A stretch of 64,000 bases of DNA, from NCBI GenBank assembly GCA_018881555.1, contig JACAXG010000109.1, positions 357,266 through 421,265 of the forward strand, written 5' to 3'. This stretch comes from Amblyornis subalaris (lineage: Eukaryota > Chordata > Aves > Passeriformes > Ptilonorhynchidae). This document shows positions 26,441 through 38,107 of this stretch, piece after piece. The notes under the pieces are model-generated. The model was not told the DNA's origin and made no database searches. It saw only the letters and a list, made by a program, of their open reading frames with translations. Position 1 is the stretch's first letter. Each line of letters opens with the position of its first letter. The position numbers and the translations under genes are program-made.

Positions 26441-29400
26441 CAGGTTACACTGAGGTTAATATGAACTGTTTTTCTCTTGTAAAACCATTCAGGTTTCACA
26501 TGTCCATGACCAAGGACTGAAATTATTTTTTATAGATGTATAAAACATGATTTTCTTGAATATCTTAAGCCTACTATGCGATCTAAGTGATTCAACAAGA
26601 TCAGTGATAATAAGAGATAATAACAAAGCAGTCTCCAAGTTTTGTCAGCAGTATGTCTAAGGAGTTTTTTTGTGCTAGAACAGTAACAAAAATGTTCAAT
26701 AGTAACATTCAGCTGCTCTCAGCAGAGCACCACCAGAAGCACCCTGATTTGATGACTATTTAACAGATATTCTGATATGACGTGTAGCTGTTCTAGATCT
26801 ACTTTGTTAAAGCTACTTAGTATTAAACATGTAGTTGTATGAAAAATAAACCTGCCAAAAGACCAAATTTATTAGATTTACAGTTACCTTTATTCATCTA
26901 AAACAATTTCATCAAAAGCTGAATATAATCCATGTAGATACATAAAATCCACAATAATTAAAAAACCCCAAAGATTTTGATGAATTTTGAAACTGCTTAC
27001 TTTGTTACTAACATTGTTACTTGCCTTGATTTCACTAGGATGTTTCACAGGCTCCTCTAGGCCCTAGATCAAACTCTCAACTACAGCTTTGCATGTAGGT
27101 AATGCACATGGTGTGAATCCAAGTGTTATTGTGTGGTCACTGACACTAAGATTACACTTGGTTGGCACAGTGGCATTTGCACTTCATAGTATTACAGAAA
27201 GCCAGAATATCAATTCTTCCTCACTGTAAGTTTCACTAACCACATGAGCAAAGCATCCATGCAGCTGCCTGGATGTTATGGTTTAACCAGGATATTGACC
27301 TTTGGGAGTAAGTGACAGCNGTCATCAGCTGATGTGCAACATGAACCACAGAAAAAAAAAAAGAAAAATGAACTGGGAAAAAAAAAATATCTCCATTTTT
27401 AGCAACCTAACTCGCAGGTGAAGAACATATTTGAAGAGGCCACAGAAGTTTGCCATTTTTCTGATCACTTATAACTTCCTAAGCAGACTAAGTGTACTTT
27501 GCTCTCTGAAAACAAGAAATTGACAACCAGGGAGCAAATCTAAACATAGCAATTAGGAGTTGAAAACTAAACAAAAGTAAGTGAGAAGAAAACCTTCCAG
27601 AGCAGAAGTTTTACACTATCTGGAAGTCTGATCTCAGGGGTCAATGGGTTAAACAGGAATTTGTGCAACATTTGTTGCAAGTAACTTAGCAAGTATCATG
27701 TACAGATTACAGTATAACACAAAAGATTTAAAATACATTGTCACATATGGTAAAACAAACAAACTAAAAACCAAACCCAACAAACAAAACAAGCAATAAA
27801 CAAACAAAAAACCCCATTCATCTTTAATCACCTGCAAGAACAAAAAATAAGCATAGTGAAAGTAATTCCTAAGTGCATTACGTGTGGCTAATCAACTGAG
27901 ATCATGGGTGGGGGATTTGTATCTAGCATTGAAAGGCATCTAAAAGTGCTGCCTTTCTGAAGACACTAGTAAGTATTGCCCAAGTTGCTGCTAGAGAGAA
28001 GCACTCATACATGTTAGTTTTTTCTCGCATATACATTTTGACTTGTTAATGGTCAGATTTTTTACTTCAAACTAATTTGAGAGTAATTTACGACTAAGAG
28101 GATATTACTCTGTCTTAAGGAAAAGAGAAATACAGCATTCAAATCTGGTAAAGTCTTTAAGATCAGTCTTTTACCTTGCTTCACAAACCAGCAAGCATGA
28201 GAACGACACTTTTAAAGGCTGTTTCTGAATCTGGCCATCCAACTGCATGTGTTGCAGTAAATTACTGAGACTTAGTAAGTAATATGTCAAAGTTACTTGT
28301 CAAAAGTAGTAAGATCATAGGTACCCTTGTTCTTTCCCACTAAAGAGCCTAAACTACCCAGCTGAACCTGAGGGTTCAGGCAGAAACTATAGTCTTTCCA
28401 ACGCAAGTAAAGGCTTATTGTATTTTTAATAATGAAAGAAAAAATGTGAATCTAGTACAAATATTGTGTAGGTGGAAGAATTTTCCAGAACATACAATCA
28501 CTGGCATTATTGACTCCAGCTTTCAGGAGTGCCATGGGGGAAGGCAAAAAGGTGGGAGGAAGATGAATTTGAACACTCAACAGAGCATAACATGTAAAGT
28601 ACCCACAGCTTTATTTAAGCCAAGACTATTCAGCAACATATAGGAGACTCAAACTCTGAAAATAGACTCTGAAATCTTCACTAACCATAAGTTAAGGGAA
28701 TTAAAAACCCAAGCCTTCAGCTTTCTCTTAAATAACTGTTTTCTGGTATTGCTGATACCATATTCTGTGACTTGCGGTAGAGGGTTATAACTGTAGCAGA
28801 CACATCATAGTTAAATAGAAACACGTGATTTTGGTATTGCAGCCTTCATTGCCATCACCATGAAATTGTTTTCCCAGAATCTTAGGAGACTGTCAGCCTA
28901 CGAGATTAAGATGCTTACATCCCACAGAACTGCCATAAAGACAGTTGCAGTAACTTCACATTCCACAGGAAATACTGTCACTTCTTTTGACTTAAAGATT
29001 ATATTTTTATGTGGTAAAGGTAGTGCTGCAGTTCAAAAGTTGCAGATATTATTCTATATTTTAGTAGTCATAAGCACAGAATTCTAAGTGAAATATGGCA
29101 GGCACACTTGTCTTGAAGGTCAGTTACCTATAGCAGCAGAGGGAAGATAGGTTGGCAAACAGAACCATCTCCTCCTTAACCTGCGCCACTCAGGTGTGAC
29201 ACCATCACAAATACACTCTTCATTTTAAGGCAGGTATAACAATGATAGGGCTTCAAGAATGAATGGTTTGAGACTGACTTACTCAAAAGTGAAATAATGT
29301 GCAACATGCATGCCACAGATATTATATCAGCATAATTAAATTGGAAAAGGTAATTAATCTAGCATCTCAAGTAAATTTGTGTGGATAATTTTCATTTACG

Positions 29401-30063
29401 GCTGTCCAGTTTCAATGTAACAACAGCCTACTAAATAGGGATGGCAAACAATTTGTCCTTTGCATTGGTTTAAAAGTCTTTACGAAGTGCTGTCAGTGGA
29501 GAACTAGGTGCACAAATTTACTTCAATGTCCTTTCATGCTGCTGCTAATTCATCTATGACAGGTATGATTCATTGAAATATTTGTGAAGAGCAAATGCTT
29601 CTGAGGGGGTTTAGTCCAGATCATCAGAGAAGTATACATGAACTTTAATGAATGTGATGGAGCATGGTGCTTTACTTGCATTGTCTGCAATCTAAACTCA
29701 AGACTGGGATGAAGACCTTGGAATTTACATACTTTAAGTGTTTAAAAATTTATGTGCCTTTAATTATACACATCAAGTAAGTTAACTCCTCATCTGGCTA
29801 AGAACAAAACAGTTGGTTTAGAGAGAAATAAATACATACAATATGTATCCACTAGGGGAGGGACAGGCTCTAACATATGAGGATATTCATAATTTTTTAT
29901 TATGCTTTATGCGTACTTCCAGCTTTGCAAAAGAAGACTTCCTAATTAATTTGCTAGCGTATGGAGGTATTTCCCCCAGTCTTTAACTTTCTAAGGGGCT
30001 GCAGTTTTGTTGTTGGTTGGGAAAGGACTTGAAGTTCCCTGCAATTATCTTTCAGATCCCTTA
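26441..30063. other. AT-rich intergenic DNA, no gene seen
   Basis: Contains only short open frames. An A-rich AACAAAC-type stretch lies at about 27755-27812. A TGTTATGGTTTAACC stretch near 27275 resembles an LTR end, but no element is visible after it. Confidence 0.6.
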
Positions 30064-30700
30064 TGTGTTATAACTTTCCTACTGTTTCCAGAACAGAAAC
30101 TGTAGAGGTAGCTGAACCTGCAGCAGAGAGTGCTGCAGTGTTTGAGCCAGCCACAGGAGTGACCGAGCAGCCTATCATTCCTTGTTCCCTTATAAGATTC
30201 AGTTCTAGAGTGTTCTCCCTTACTCGGCATCCTACGTATCCCTGTCCCCTTACTCCTCCTCTCGTTTACCCCAATTGGTTGAAGTTGTATTACTCTGCCT
30301 TCTCTCCGCCCCCTGACCCTCAACCCTCTGGTCCATGGTTCTCTCCGCCCTCCCTCCTTAGTAATTGGTTGTGGTGGTTTCTCCCCACCTTCTTCCCTCC
30401 CCTAAGCCGTGGTGATTGGTTGCTGGCNCCCCCGAGCACGCGGGTTTAAAANCCAAGTACCANGATTNTTTAGGTCTCNTTNGCCTNCTACCNNCTTTGC
30501 AGTTGGATTGGAATAAACTCCCCGGACTGTGGAACGTAGTGCGTTAAGAGCCTTCCTGCCTCTTTATTTCTGGACTTGTGGCTGGCTACGCCGGGTGTGA
30601 GTATTTCTCAGTGCTAATAACTGCACGGGTGATATCCCTCGTTGGTTTGGTGAATCTGCACCCCCAGAACGGCTTCTTCTCAAAGGAGGTTTTGGGAATA
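30064..30700 (+). mobile_element. LTR, family B, plus strand (ends approximate)
   Basis: It has three ATTGG boxes (near 30275, 30364 and 30415) separated by CT-rich blocks, a TTTAAAA box near 30446 and AATAAA at 30512-30517. A short GC-rich U5 then ends around 30600-30700. The block CCCCAATTGGTTGAAGTTGTATT and neighbouring CT-rich runs align with the minus-strand LTR at 15817-16444, so they are the same family in opposite orientation. No target duplication could be fixed, so both ends are estimates. Many ambiguous bases cluster at about 30427-30494. Confidence 0.72.
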
Positions 30701-32690
30701 AACCATGAAGGGAATTTGCTTCAGGAGAAACAGCACCAAAAGGCATTAAGAAACCATGTAATTACTGGCAGTTAAAACGTTAAAAAGCAGGTCAAACCAA
30801 TTTCTTAGAAGAAAACCAGAGCAGGTAAGAGTATGAGAGTTAGGTTGGGTATGTCAGATACGCTCAAACCAAATCAACTCCAAGCTGCTTTTCAAGAAGG
30901 TGTCTGTCACCCAGTCTACGGAACAGAGGTAATGAGAAGCAAATGCTCTCTCCCATTGAAGCAGAACGTGGAGTTGAAGCATTCAGCTTATAAGAAAAAC
31001 CTTGATAATGATTTCAGGTGAGACCCNATCTGAATTCAGCTTTCTCAGTCTTTTCAAACTTGCCATGCAAATAGATAGTACAGTTCAGCATATTGAGCTT
31101 GGATTTTTTTAAGTGAGATATAATTATAATATAAACATATGAAAATAAAACTGAAAATTGTGAAATAACCAATGCGGTTCCACTATTCTGTGGACAAAAT
31201 AAACTTTGGGTGTCAGTTTCCACATTTCAGGACAACTTTTAGTTACACTAGTACAATTGCCAGTATTCCCTAGGACATAATTCCTTTAACATTTTATTTA
31301 TATGATCTGTTATTTGTACAGACCTTCGAACTTCTTGTTCTCTCAACAGCACACCCTTCTTTTGACTGATGGGTCATTCAGGTTTGTACTCATATATATA
31401 TATGTGTGTGTGTGTGTGTTGGAAACAGAAGTAGTATCAGCCAAGTAGCCAAGGTCTCTGCCTAGCTGTTCTTATGTTCTACAAAGCAAACCCATTTTAC
31501 CTGTTTACAAGGGGACTCCAACTATCTCTGGACAGAAGCATGCTTGAAACTCAGCTACTGAATAAGGTGGGTAAGGCTTTGAAATTAAAGTACCTTGCTT
31601 TAAAAAGCCCTCTTGGCTTGTACCTGGTTGGATGTAGTAAGTCTGGTGTGAAGTGTATGTTCAGGCCCGTGCTTAGAAATATAGTGCCACGTATTCACTG
31701 CAGGAACAGTTTAGTGGTTTTACCCTGAACAGTTTCTTTCATAGCTATTCTTGTTCTCATCTTTTTTATGTTATATTTTTTGTTCATAGTGATAAACTTG
31801 TAAGCTCTTCTGAATGGTAATCCCCTGTTAGCTTTGCAGCTTCTATGTTATTCTCTTGTTAGCTTTTCTGCTTGTATTCCTGAAGATGATTTGCATTTTC
31901 TAATCCAGAGCTGAATCTCTTTGCTCTGGGTACTTACTTTTATGTGGATATGTATTAAATAATTAGCTGAAAGATCCTCCCCATACAACTTAACACAGAT
32001 TGAAGACACTTTATATAAGATGATGTTTAAATGGCTTTCAAGCCAAGTATGATTTTTTCTGATTTATCTTTTCATCTGAGAACAGACAAACCATATATTT
32101 ATGACACAAAACAGTAAGGTAAGTAGGACTGGACTTGTGAGAATCTTCCTTTCCCTGGGATCCTCTGAAGGCACAGATCTGCTGTCTTTATTATACTGTA
32201 GACATTCATGCACCCAGAAAAAAAGGATATGACCATTGTACTTGACCCTTCAGATTATGTGGTTGCAAACAGACAGTAACAAACTGAAGCAGCTCTGCCT
32301 TGTGTAGCTAAACCACGAGTGCCCAAGATGTCAAGCATTTCCATCTCCTATGCTTCACATGCCAATGACTGTAACAGTAGGAGTTCTGTTGTATTAGGAA
32401 CACTAAAAAGACTGCATGAAGTCTTAGAAGTCAGATAAAGTTCATTTTTACAAATGTGTATTTTGTTTCTGAGAATCCTGGCAACATAACTCCAAGTCAT
32501 CTACTCCACAAGATAAATTACACATATTTATCACAATATATTTAGCATAGGTCCATAAAGCATAACAGTGGCTGTACTCAGAGTATGTAGCCTAATATTT
32601 GAAGAGTGAGCAGTAGTAGATGACCACGAAAGAGTATGAAAATGGAGTACAAAGATTATTTCTAGCTTGAGATTGACATACTCTAATTTG
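30701..32690. other. Intergenic DNA, no gene seen
   Basis: Short open frames only. A TA/TG microsatellite occurs at about 31390-31420. Confidence 0.55.
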
Positions 32691-32699
32691 AATTAATGG

Positions 32700-32870
32700 T
32701 TGAGAGAAATAGCCATTTTCTGCCTTTTCTGTGACTGTTCTGCAGGTTAAGAATCCCAGTTCCCTGTATGGAAGTTGTTTCATACCTTTGATTATTCTGG
32801 TTGCTGTTCTGGTGAACATTTTTAAAGCTCCTTTCTGTCCTTTTGGAGCACTTCTTCAGTACCGAATTTT
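32700..32870 (-). repeat. Ancient CR1/L3-like relic, second copy (antisense)
   Basis: The stretch CCCTGTATGGAAGTTGTTTCATACCTTTGATTATTCTGGTTGCTG keeps the wording of an old CR1/L3 LINE read backwards. A GAACATTTTTAAAGC.. portion follows. It is short, diverged, and oriented the same way as the relic near 26 kb. Confidence 0.6.
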
Positions 32871-33202
32871 TTCATTTCTGGTTTAGCACACTCTCCAAAG
32901 TGAACAAAGAATCAAACTGTTGTCAAGCTCCCATAACTAAATATGAGAAATCTCATTTATAGCACAGTCCTTAGTTTTACCTATACTGAGGATTTACCAG
33001 TTTAACACAGCATTGTTACTTAGTCACATTTAATTTTGAACAAGAGCTATGAAACAACCACTCCATATTCTCATTTGTAAGTGTATGCAATGAGTGATTC
33101 TAAGCTACATATTAAAAAAATAAATTTAAATAAATGCAGAGAAGATATTACTTTCACCAACTGGCTCCCATAAAAAGGACATATTTACAAAAAAAGTAGC
33201 AT

Positions 33203-34951
33203 TATATTGGGCTTGCATGGCAAGGTTTTTGTAGCATGGGGTATAGGGGGTGGGGTGTAAGGCCCCAAAAAACCTTGCTCGACAACCCTCAAAAGGGCTT
33301 ATGGTTTTTCACATACTCTGAGTTAGATGCATGGGAAAAATACCAGCAAGATATTCTCAAGAGGCCAAAACCCCACAAAACTTTACTGGCGCTTCAGAAA
33401 ATCAGAGAATTTTGGCAAAAGTTTAGAGCAGCATTCAATCCACATAAAACACTTCACAAAGCATTAAGTTAGCCAACTCAACTCAGCAAACTCCAAGCCC
33501 ATCCAATTTTAAGTTACTCAAAACTCCAAGGACAGGAAACTAGAAGAAGAAAGAGAGAAGAGATATAGAAAAGAACAAGTATAGCTAGCACTCCTGATTC
33601 CAGCAGTGCTCAGCTGAAAGAAATTCCAAGAGGAGATAGAGTCAAGACATATACACCCCTCATGCTTTGGTTTAAGTACCCTTTGGCTTTCCTGGGCCCT
33701 TCCCCAAGGTGGGACTTCCAGTCATCTAGTGACTCAGAAGCTGGGTTAGGGGCTCCAGGGGCAGCATGGCCTCTGGTGTGGCAGGGATGGGTGGCACCTG
33801 TGGGGCTGGGATACAAGCCCCAGGGAGGAGTGGGGTGTATGGAGTAGGGCACCACTGCACCAAAGGCAAGGCTCAACTTGTCCCTTTTCCCCACTCATGC
33901 ACACGAAACATTTTGAGCTAGCAATACTTCTAGTCTCTCACAGAGGGGACTGCAGAAGTAACCTCTGTGACAAGCTGCCAGAAGCTTCCATATGTCCAAC
34001 AGAGCCAATTCCAGCAGGTTCCAAGGTGGACCTGCCACTGACCAAGGATGAGCCCAGTAGTGACAGTGGTAGCACCTCTGGGATAATGCATTTAAAAAGG
34101 GGGATAATTGAACAAGAGCAACTCCAGCCAGAGAAGAAATGAGTGGCAGAAACAGCCCTGCAGACACTAAGATCAGTAAAGAAGGATGGGGAGGAGATGC
34201 TCCAGGCACTGGAGCAGAGATTTCACTGCAGCCCATAGTGAAGACTATGGTGAAGATCCAGCTGTGTCCTTGCAGCCCATGGAGCTCCACAGTGGAGCAG
34301 AGATCCAACTGCAGCCTCTGAAGGACCCCATGCCAGAGCAGGTGAATGCCCAAAGGAGCAAGATCCTGGCAGGACCTGTGGACCCATGGAGAGAGGAGCC
34401 TGTACTGGAGCAGGTCGGCTGGCTGGAATTTGTGACCACGTGGGAAGGACCCACACTGGAGCTGTCTGTGAAGAACTGCAGCCCATAGGAAGTATTCAGG
34501 TTGGAGAGGTTGGTGGAAGACTGTCTCCTGTGGGAGGGACTCCATGCTGAAGCAGGGAAATATTGTGAAGAATCCTCCTCCTGGGGAGGAAGAAGCTGCA
34601 GAGACAACATGTGATGATCTGACTGCAGCTTCCATTCCTGTCCCCCTCTGGGAGGGAAAAGGCAGAGAATTCTGGAGTGAAGTTGAGCCCAGGAAGAAGG
34701 GAGGGGTGGTGGGGAAGTTTTTTTAAGAGCTGGTTTTATTTCTCATTACCATACTCTGATTTGATTGATAATAAATTGAACTAATATCCCTAAGTTTAGT
34801 CTGTTTTGCCTATGATGGTAACTGGTGAACGATCTCTTTCTGTGAGAGGAAGACCCTTATCTTAACCCATGAGCCGTTTGCTGCAACAGGGAAGGGGAAT
34901 GACAGTGACTTTAGTGAGCATCTGGCATCCAGCCAAAACCAACCAACCACA
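33203..34951 (+). mobile_element. Solo LTR, family A, copy 2, interrupted by a nested LTR
   Basis: It starts TATATTGGGCTTGCATGG (the first G of TGT mutated) and ends AACCACA. Without the nested insertion it is about 1.06 kb, close to the 1116 bases of copy 1. Shared blocks include GAGAAGCTG/CAAGCTGCC near the start, GGGAGGAGATGCTCCAGGCACT near 34190, CCATGGAGAGAGGAGCC near 34384, ATAATAAATTG near 34770 and CTGTTTTGCCTATGATGG near 34800. The flanks AGCAT and AGTTT agree in three of five bases, so the duplication has decayed. Open frames of up to 246 codons across this LTR are not genes. Confidence 0.82.
33256..33942 (-). mobile_element. Nested solo LTR (687 bp, minus strand) inside the family A LTR
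   Basis: On the plus strand it runs from TGTAAGGCC to CTCTCACA. It is flanked by GTGGGG (33250-33255) and GAGGGG (33943-33948), a 6-bp duplication with one mismatch. Removing it rejoins the host LTR's G-rich tract to GAGGGGACTGCAG. Read on the minus strand it has a TACTTAAACC box and an AGTAAAGTTTTG signal near its 3' end, which sets the orientation. It is the younger of the two insertions. The call rests on boundaries and signals, not on a match to a named family. Confidence 0.75.
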
Positions 34952-36170
34952 AGTTTAAAATGTTTTACATTTGCAGTCTGGATATGTTCTTACACTACGA
35001 TACTGATTCTTCTTTTCAAAGAAAATTGTCCAAAAATGTCAGCAAACACTGACACACCTCATGATACTTGAGGTAGTAACAGTACAGTAACATAGAAAGC
35101 AGATTGTTTATTGGACTAGCTATAAATTACACTTTTTATATTTCTATATGTACTAGAAAATATAGTACTGGGGGAGAATATAATTTGTGGTGATTAGATT
35201 AATTAGACTGCTGGGATTAATTTTTCAAGAGATTCTATCCTCCTCATGCTTATAACCCTAAATTGTGATTAAGCCTATATATTCAATATATATATATATT
35301 TCAAGCTTGTAACCCTAATTGTGATATTAATACAGAGCTAAAGAACACTTGCATTTCATATTTTTGAATACCCCCTAATTGGAAGAGATGATTCAATCTA
35401 AGATTCCCATTGAATCGCTTAATAAAGAATGCAAATTTTTTTTATTTTCTGTGAAAATGGTAAAACAAGCGTGACATGACAGTTACCTTAAGTTCAGTCA
35501 GGAAACGAAGAATTAGTTTATTGTTTAAAAATTAAGCATAAGTCCTTGCTTATATAACAAAAGGTTATTGCAACACTATTCTGCAATGCTGTATTTTTGC
35601 TGATTAATTTGTTTCACAATGTATAGTGATACACTCATCTGCTGACATGGCACTCATTGTTCATCTTTTAATTAAATTGTTAAAGAATGATAGAGTATAC
35701 CTGCTTGTATGAATACTGTTTGTATTTTACTAATTCCAGTCTGCTTCTAAACCCTTAGATGTCAGTTGGTTTGAAGCCTGTGAACATTTAAAGAATAATG
35801 TCTTTTTGGGGTGTTAATCCCAACACACCTTTTCTGCAGCTACAATTTTCTTCTTATACTCTGTCTAGATGCTAAATATTTATGCAATTCATAAATATTT
35901 CTATATAGGCAGAAATAAAGAATATAGTTATTTTGGTACAGGCACATGTTCTCAGCCATATTTGTTTCATTCGGGTACTTTTATCTATTGATATCAATCA
36001 ATCACAGTGTAAACAGTGAATATGGAACCCTTTAGTTTTGTCTGTGCTAATTTTATCATGAAGAGAAATGTCTAGAACTTAAGCATACTGATTGTCTAGG
36101 ACTGGTAATCACACACAAATCACCTCAAGTCTTTCTATCTTGCTGCTCTCTAAAGTACCTGAAAGGCAGT
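34952..36170. other. AT-rich intergenic DNA
   Basis: No gene was seen. A short tandem duplication CTTATAACCCTAAATTGTG / CTTGTAACCCTAATTGTG lies at about 35250 and 35306, separated by a TA run. Confidence 0.5.
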
Positions 36171-36500
36171 TGTGGAGAGGTGGATGTCAGTCTCTTATCC
36201 AAAGTAACAAGCAACGGGACAAAAGGAAATGGCCTCAATTTGTGCCAGCGGAGGTTTAGGTTTGATATTAGGCAAAATTTCTTCACTGAAAGCGTTGTCA
36301 AGCACTGGAACAGGCTGCCCAGGAAAGTGCTTGAGTCACTATCCCCGGAGTTATTTAAAAGATTTGTAGATGTGGCACTTAGGCACATGGTTTAGTGGTG
36401 TTTAGTGATGCGTTTAGCAGTAGCAGGTTCATGGTTGGACTCCATGATCGTAAAGATATTTTCCAACCTAAATGGTTCTATAATTCTGTAATTATTTGAT
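36171..36500 (+). repeat. CR1 LINE 3' end
   Basis: It contains the classic CR1 order: GGGACAAAAGGAAATGGCCTC, GCCAGCGGAGGTTTAGGTTTG, AATTTCTTCACTGAAAG, CACTGGAACAGGCTGCCCAG, GTGGCACTTAGG and TGGTTGGACTCCATGATC, ending TTCTATAATTCTGTAATT. It is 5'-truncated and has moderate divergence. The small open frame in it is CR1-derived. Confidence 0.92.
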
Positions 36501-37089
36501 TGATTGAGTTTTGAGAAATGAAGGAATAGAAATTGTTCCTTCCTGCAGTTCTGTTTGTTCTAGATCATCTGAAAAAAATTTGTTTTATCACTGATTCTGT
36601 CCTCCAGATTCCATCTGTACGATAGTACATATAAATTTAAATAGCTTGACAAGCAATTCTAAGCAGTACTAGTGAACAAACACATCTAAGAAGTTTTGTA
36701 GAGAGGCAAATTTTAGGAAATTACGACTACAAAGTGAGTGAAGCAAAACAAGTCTGACATCTCTTGCTTGATCAACGTTTTTTACTTGTTTCTGATTACA
36801 CTTGTGTCAAGAACAATCTGTTTTGACATAATATTTCAGACAGTTTTTGTAAATAAAATCAAGCAAGTAATTTTGCTTTACATAAATGTCCTTGAGCTGA
36901 AAGACATAATTTCATCTTTACTGTTGACTTTTTCTTAAGGAGCAGATTCTTTCACTGTTTGAATATTAAGAGCTTTGAAAAGAAAACTGAAAATATCTAT
37001 TAATGAAACAACACAAAACAAAACTCAAGGCAACCCATTGTATTATAATATTACATAGATTATGAATGCAAAGAATACTCCTGAAAACA

Positions 37090-37450
37090 CGTTTTCAAAT
37101 ATCTGGAAGAGACCACTGAAATTCGCTTGTTCGCTCTGGAAATAAGCTGTAACTTTGGACTACAATGTATGTGTAAAAATGGCATTCAGTCTTGATTTCA
37201 AGTGATTGGGAGTATCTAGAGTAGCTTTTGAACAGCACAGTTCTAGTATTGTGGATATTTTGCACTTTACTTGGAATGAACCTAACTTCATGTTTCTATT
37301 CACTGATCCTTTTTAATGTCTATTTCATATATGTTAAAGAGCTACTGTCAAATTCTTTTCTCTACACGTATACCTGTTAACTCTAATCATGTTATGCTGT
37401 ACTAATTTTTTCAATTAAATAATTTGAACTTCTTCAGTCTTTACTGTAAA
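37090..37450 (-). repeat. Ancient CR1/L3-like relic, third copy (antisense)
   Basis: GGCATTCAGTCTTGATTTCAAG followed by a GTGATTGGGAGTATCTAG part and a TCTACACGTATACCTGTTAA part keep the order of an old CR1/L3 family read backwards. It is strongly diverged. It and the copies at about 26 and 32.7 kb are in the same orientation. Confidence 0.5.
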
Positions 37451-38107
37451 ATGTTAGAACTCACATTAATCTCTTAAATAATTAACTTTTCTACATTATT
37501 CTGGTTTTAGCTGCATTTCATGAAGTGAAGGTACTATATGTAGATAAAATGTTCCAGTATGGTCTCAGTAGCTGCTATAGAGAAGCAGTAGTACTTTTTA
37601 AATTCACTTTTATCTCTTTGCTTATGCATAGAAGCATTGTGTTAGAGAACTGCCACATGGCTACTTCATGGCAATGGGAGGTCATATTATATGAGTTACT
37701 AACATAACCCCTAGGTCACATCTAATTGCTNTTTTTCCATCCTGTAACTGTTCTCTAAATTATTTTTTTTTTTTAATAATTTCTCTTTGGTTTTCATTTG
37801 CTGTTATTAGCAGGTGGTACCCAAGTTTAATAAATTAATGTAAATTACATTATTTTAACAAGAGGATACAGAATGGATCTGCAAAAGGACAAGGATTTCC
37901 TCCCATGTTGTGAAGCCGATTGTATTAGTGGCAGCTGTTGTAACAAAACTCCCAAAACTAAGAATCCATCAAATACCACATCTGGCAAACTTTGCTTTGC
38001 AAGCAATTGAATTCTGCTTTGGCACTGGTCTTACCATGCTTACAATAGCATGAGGTATTGGGTCACAGCAGCGTAGGTAACAGCTGAATCATGATGTAGG
38101 TAGGGTA

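Noticed and set aside
27275..27365. TGTTATGGTTTAACC, like an LTR end
   Set aside because: No matching second end, poly(A) signal or duplication could be found.
33895..34635. 246-codon minus-strand open frame
   Set aside because: It crosses the edge of the nested LTR and lies in repeat sequence of the family A LTR; it is a GC-rich artefact.
35250..35325. CCCTAA motifs, possible interstitial telomere repeat
   Set aside because: Only two isolated copies, part of a short duplicated segment; not a TTAGGG array.
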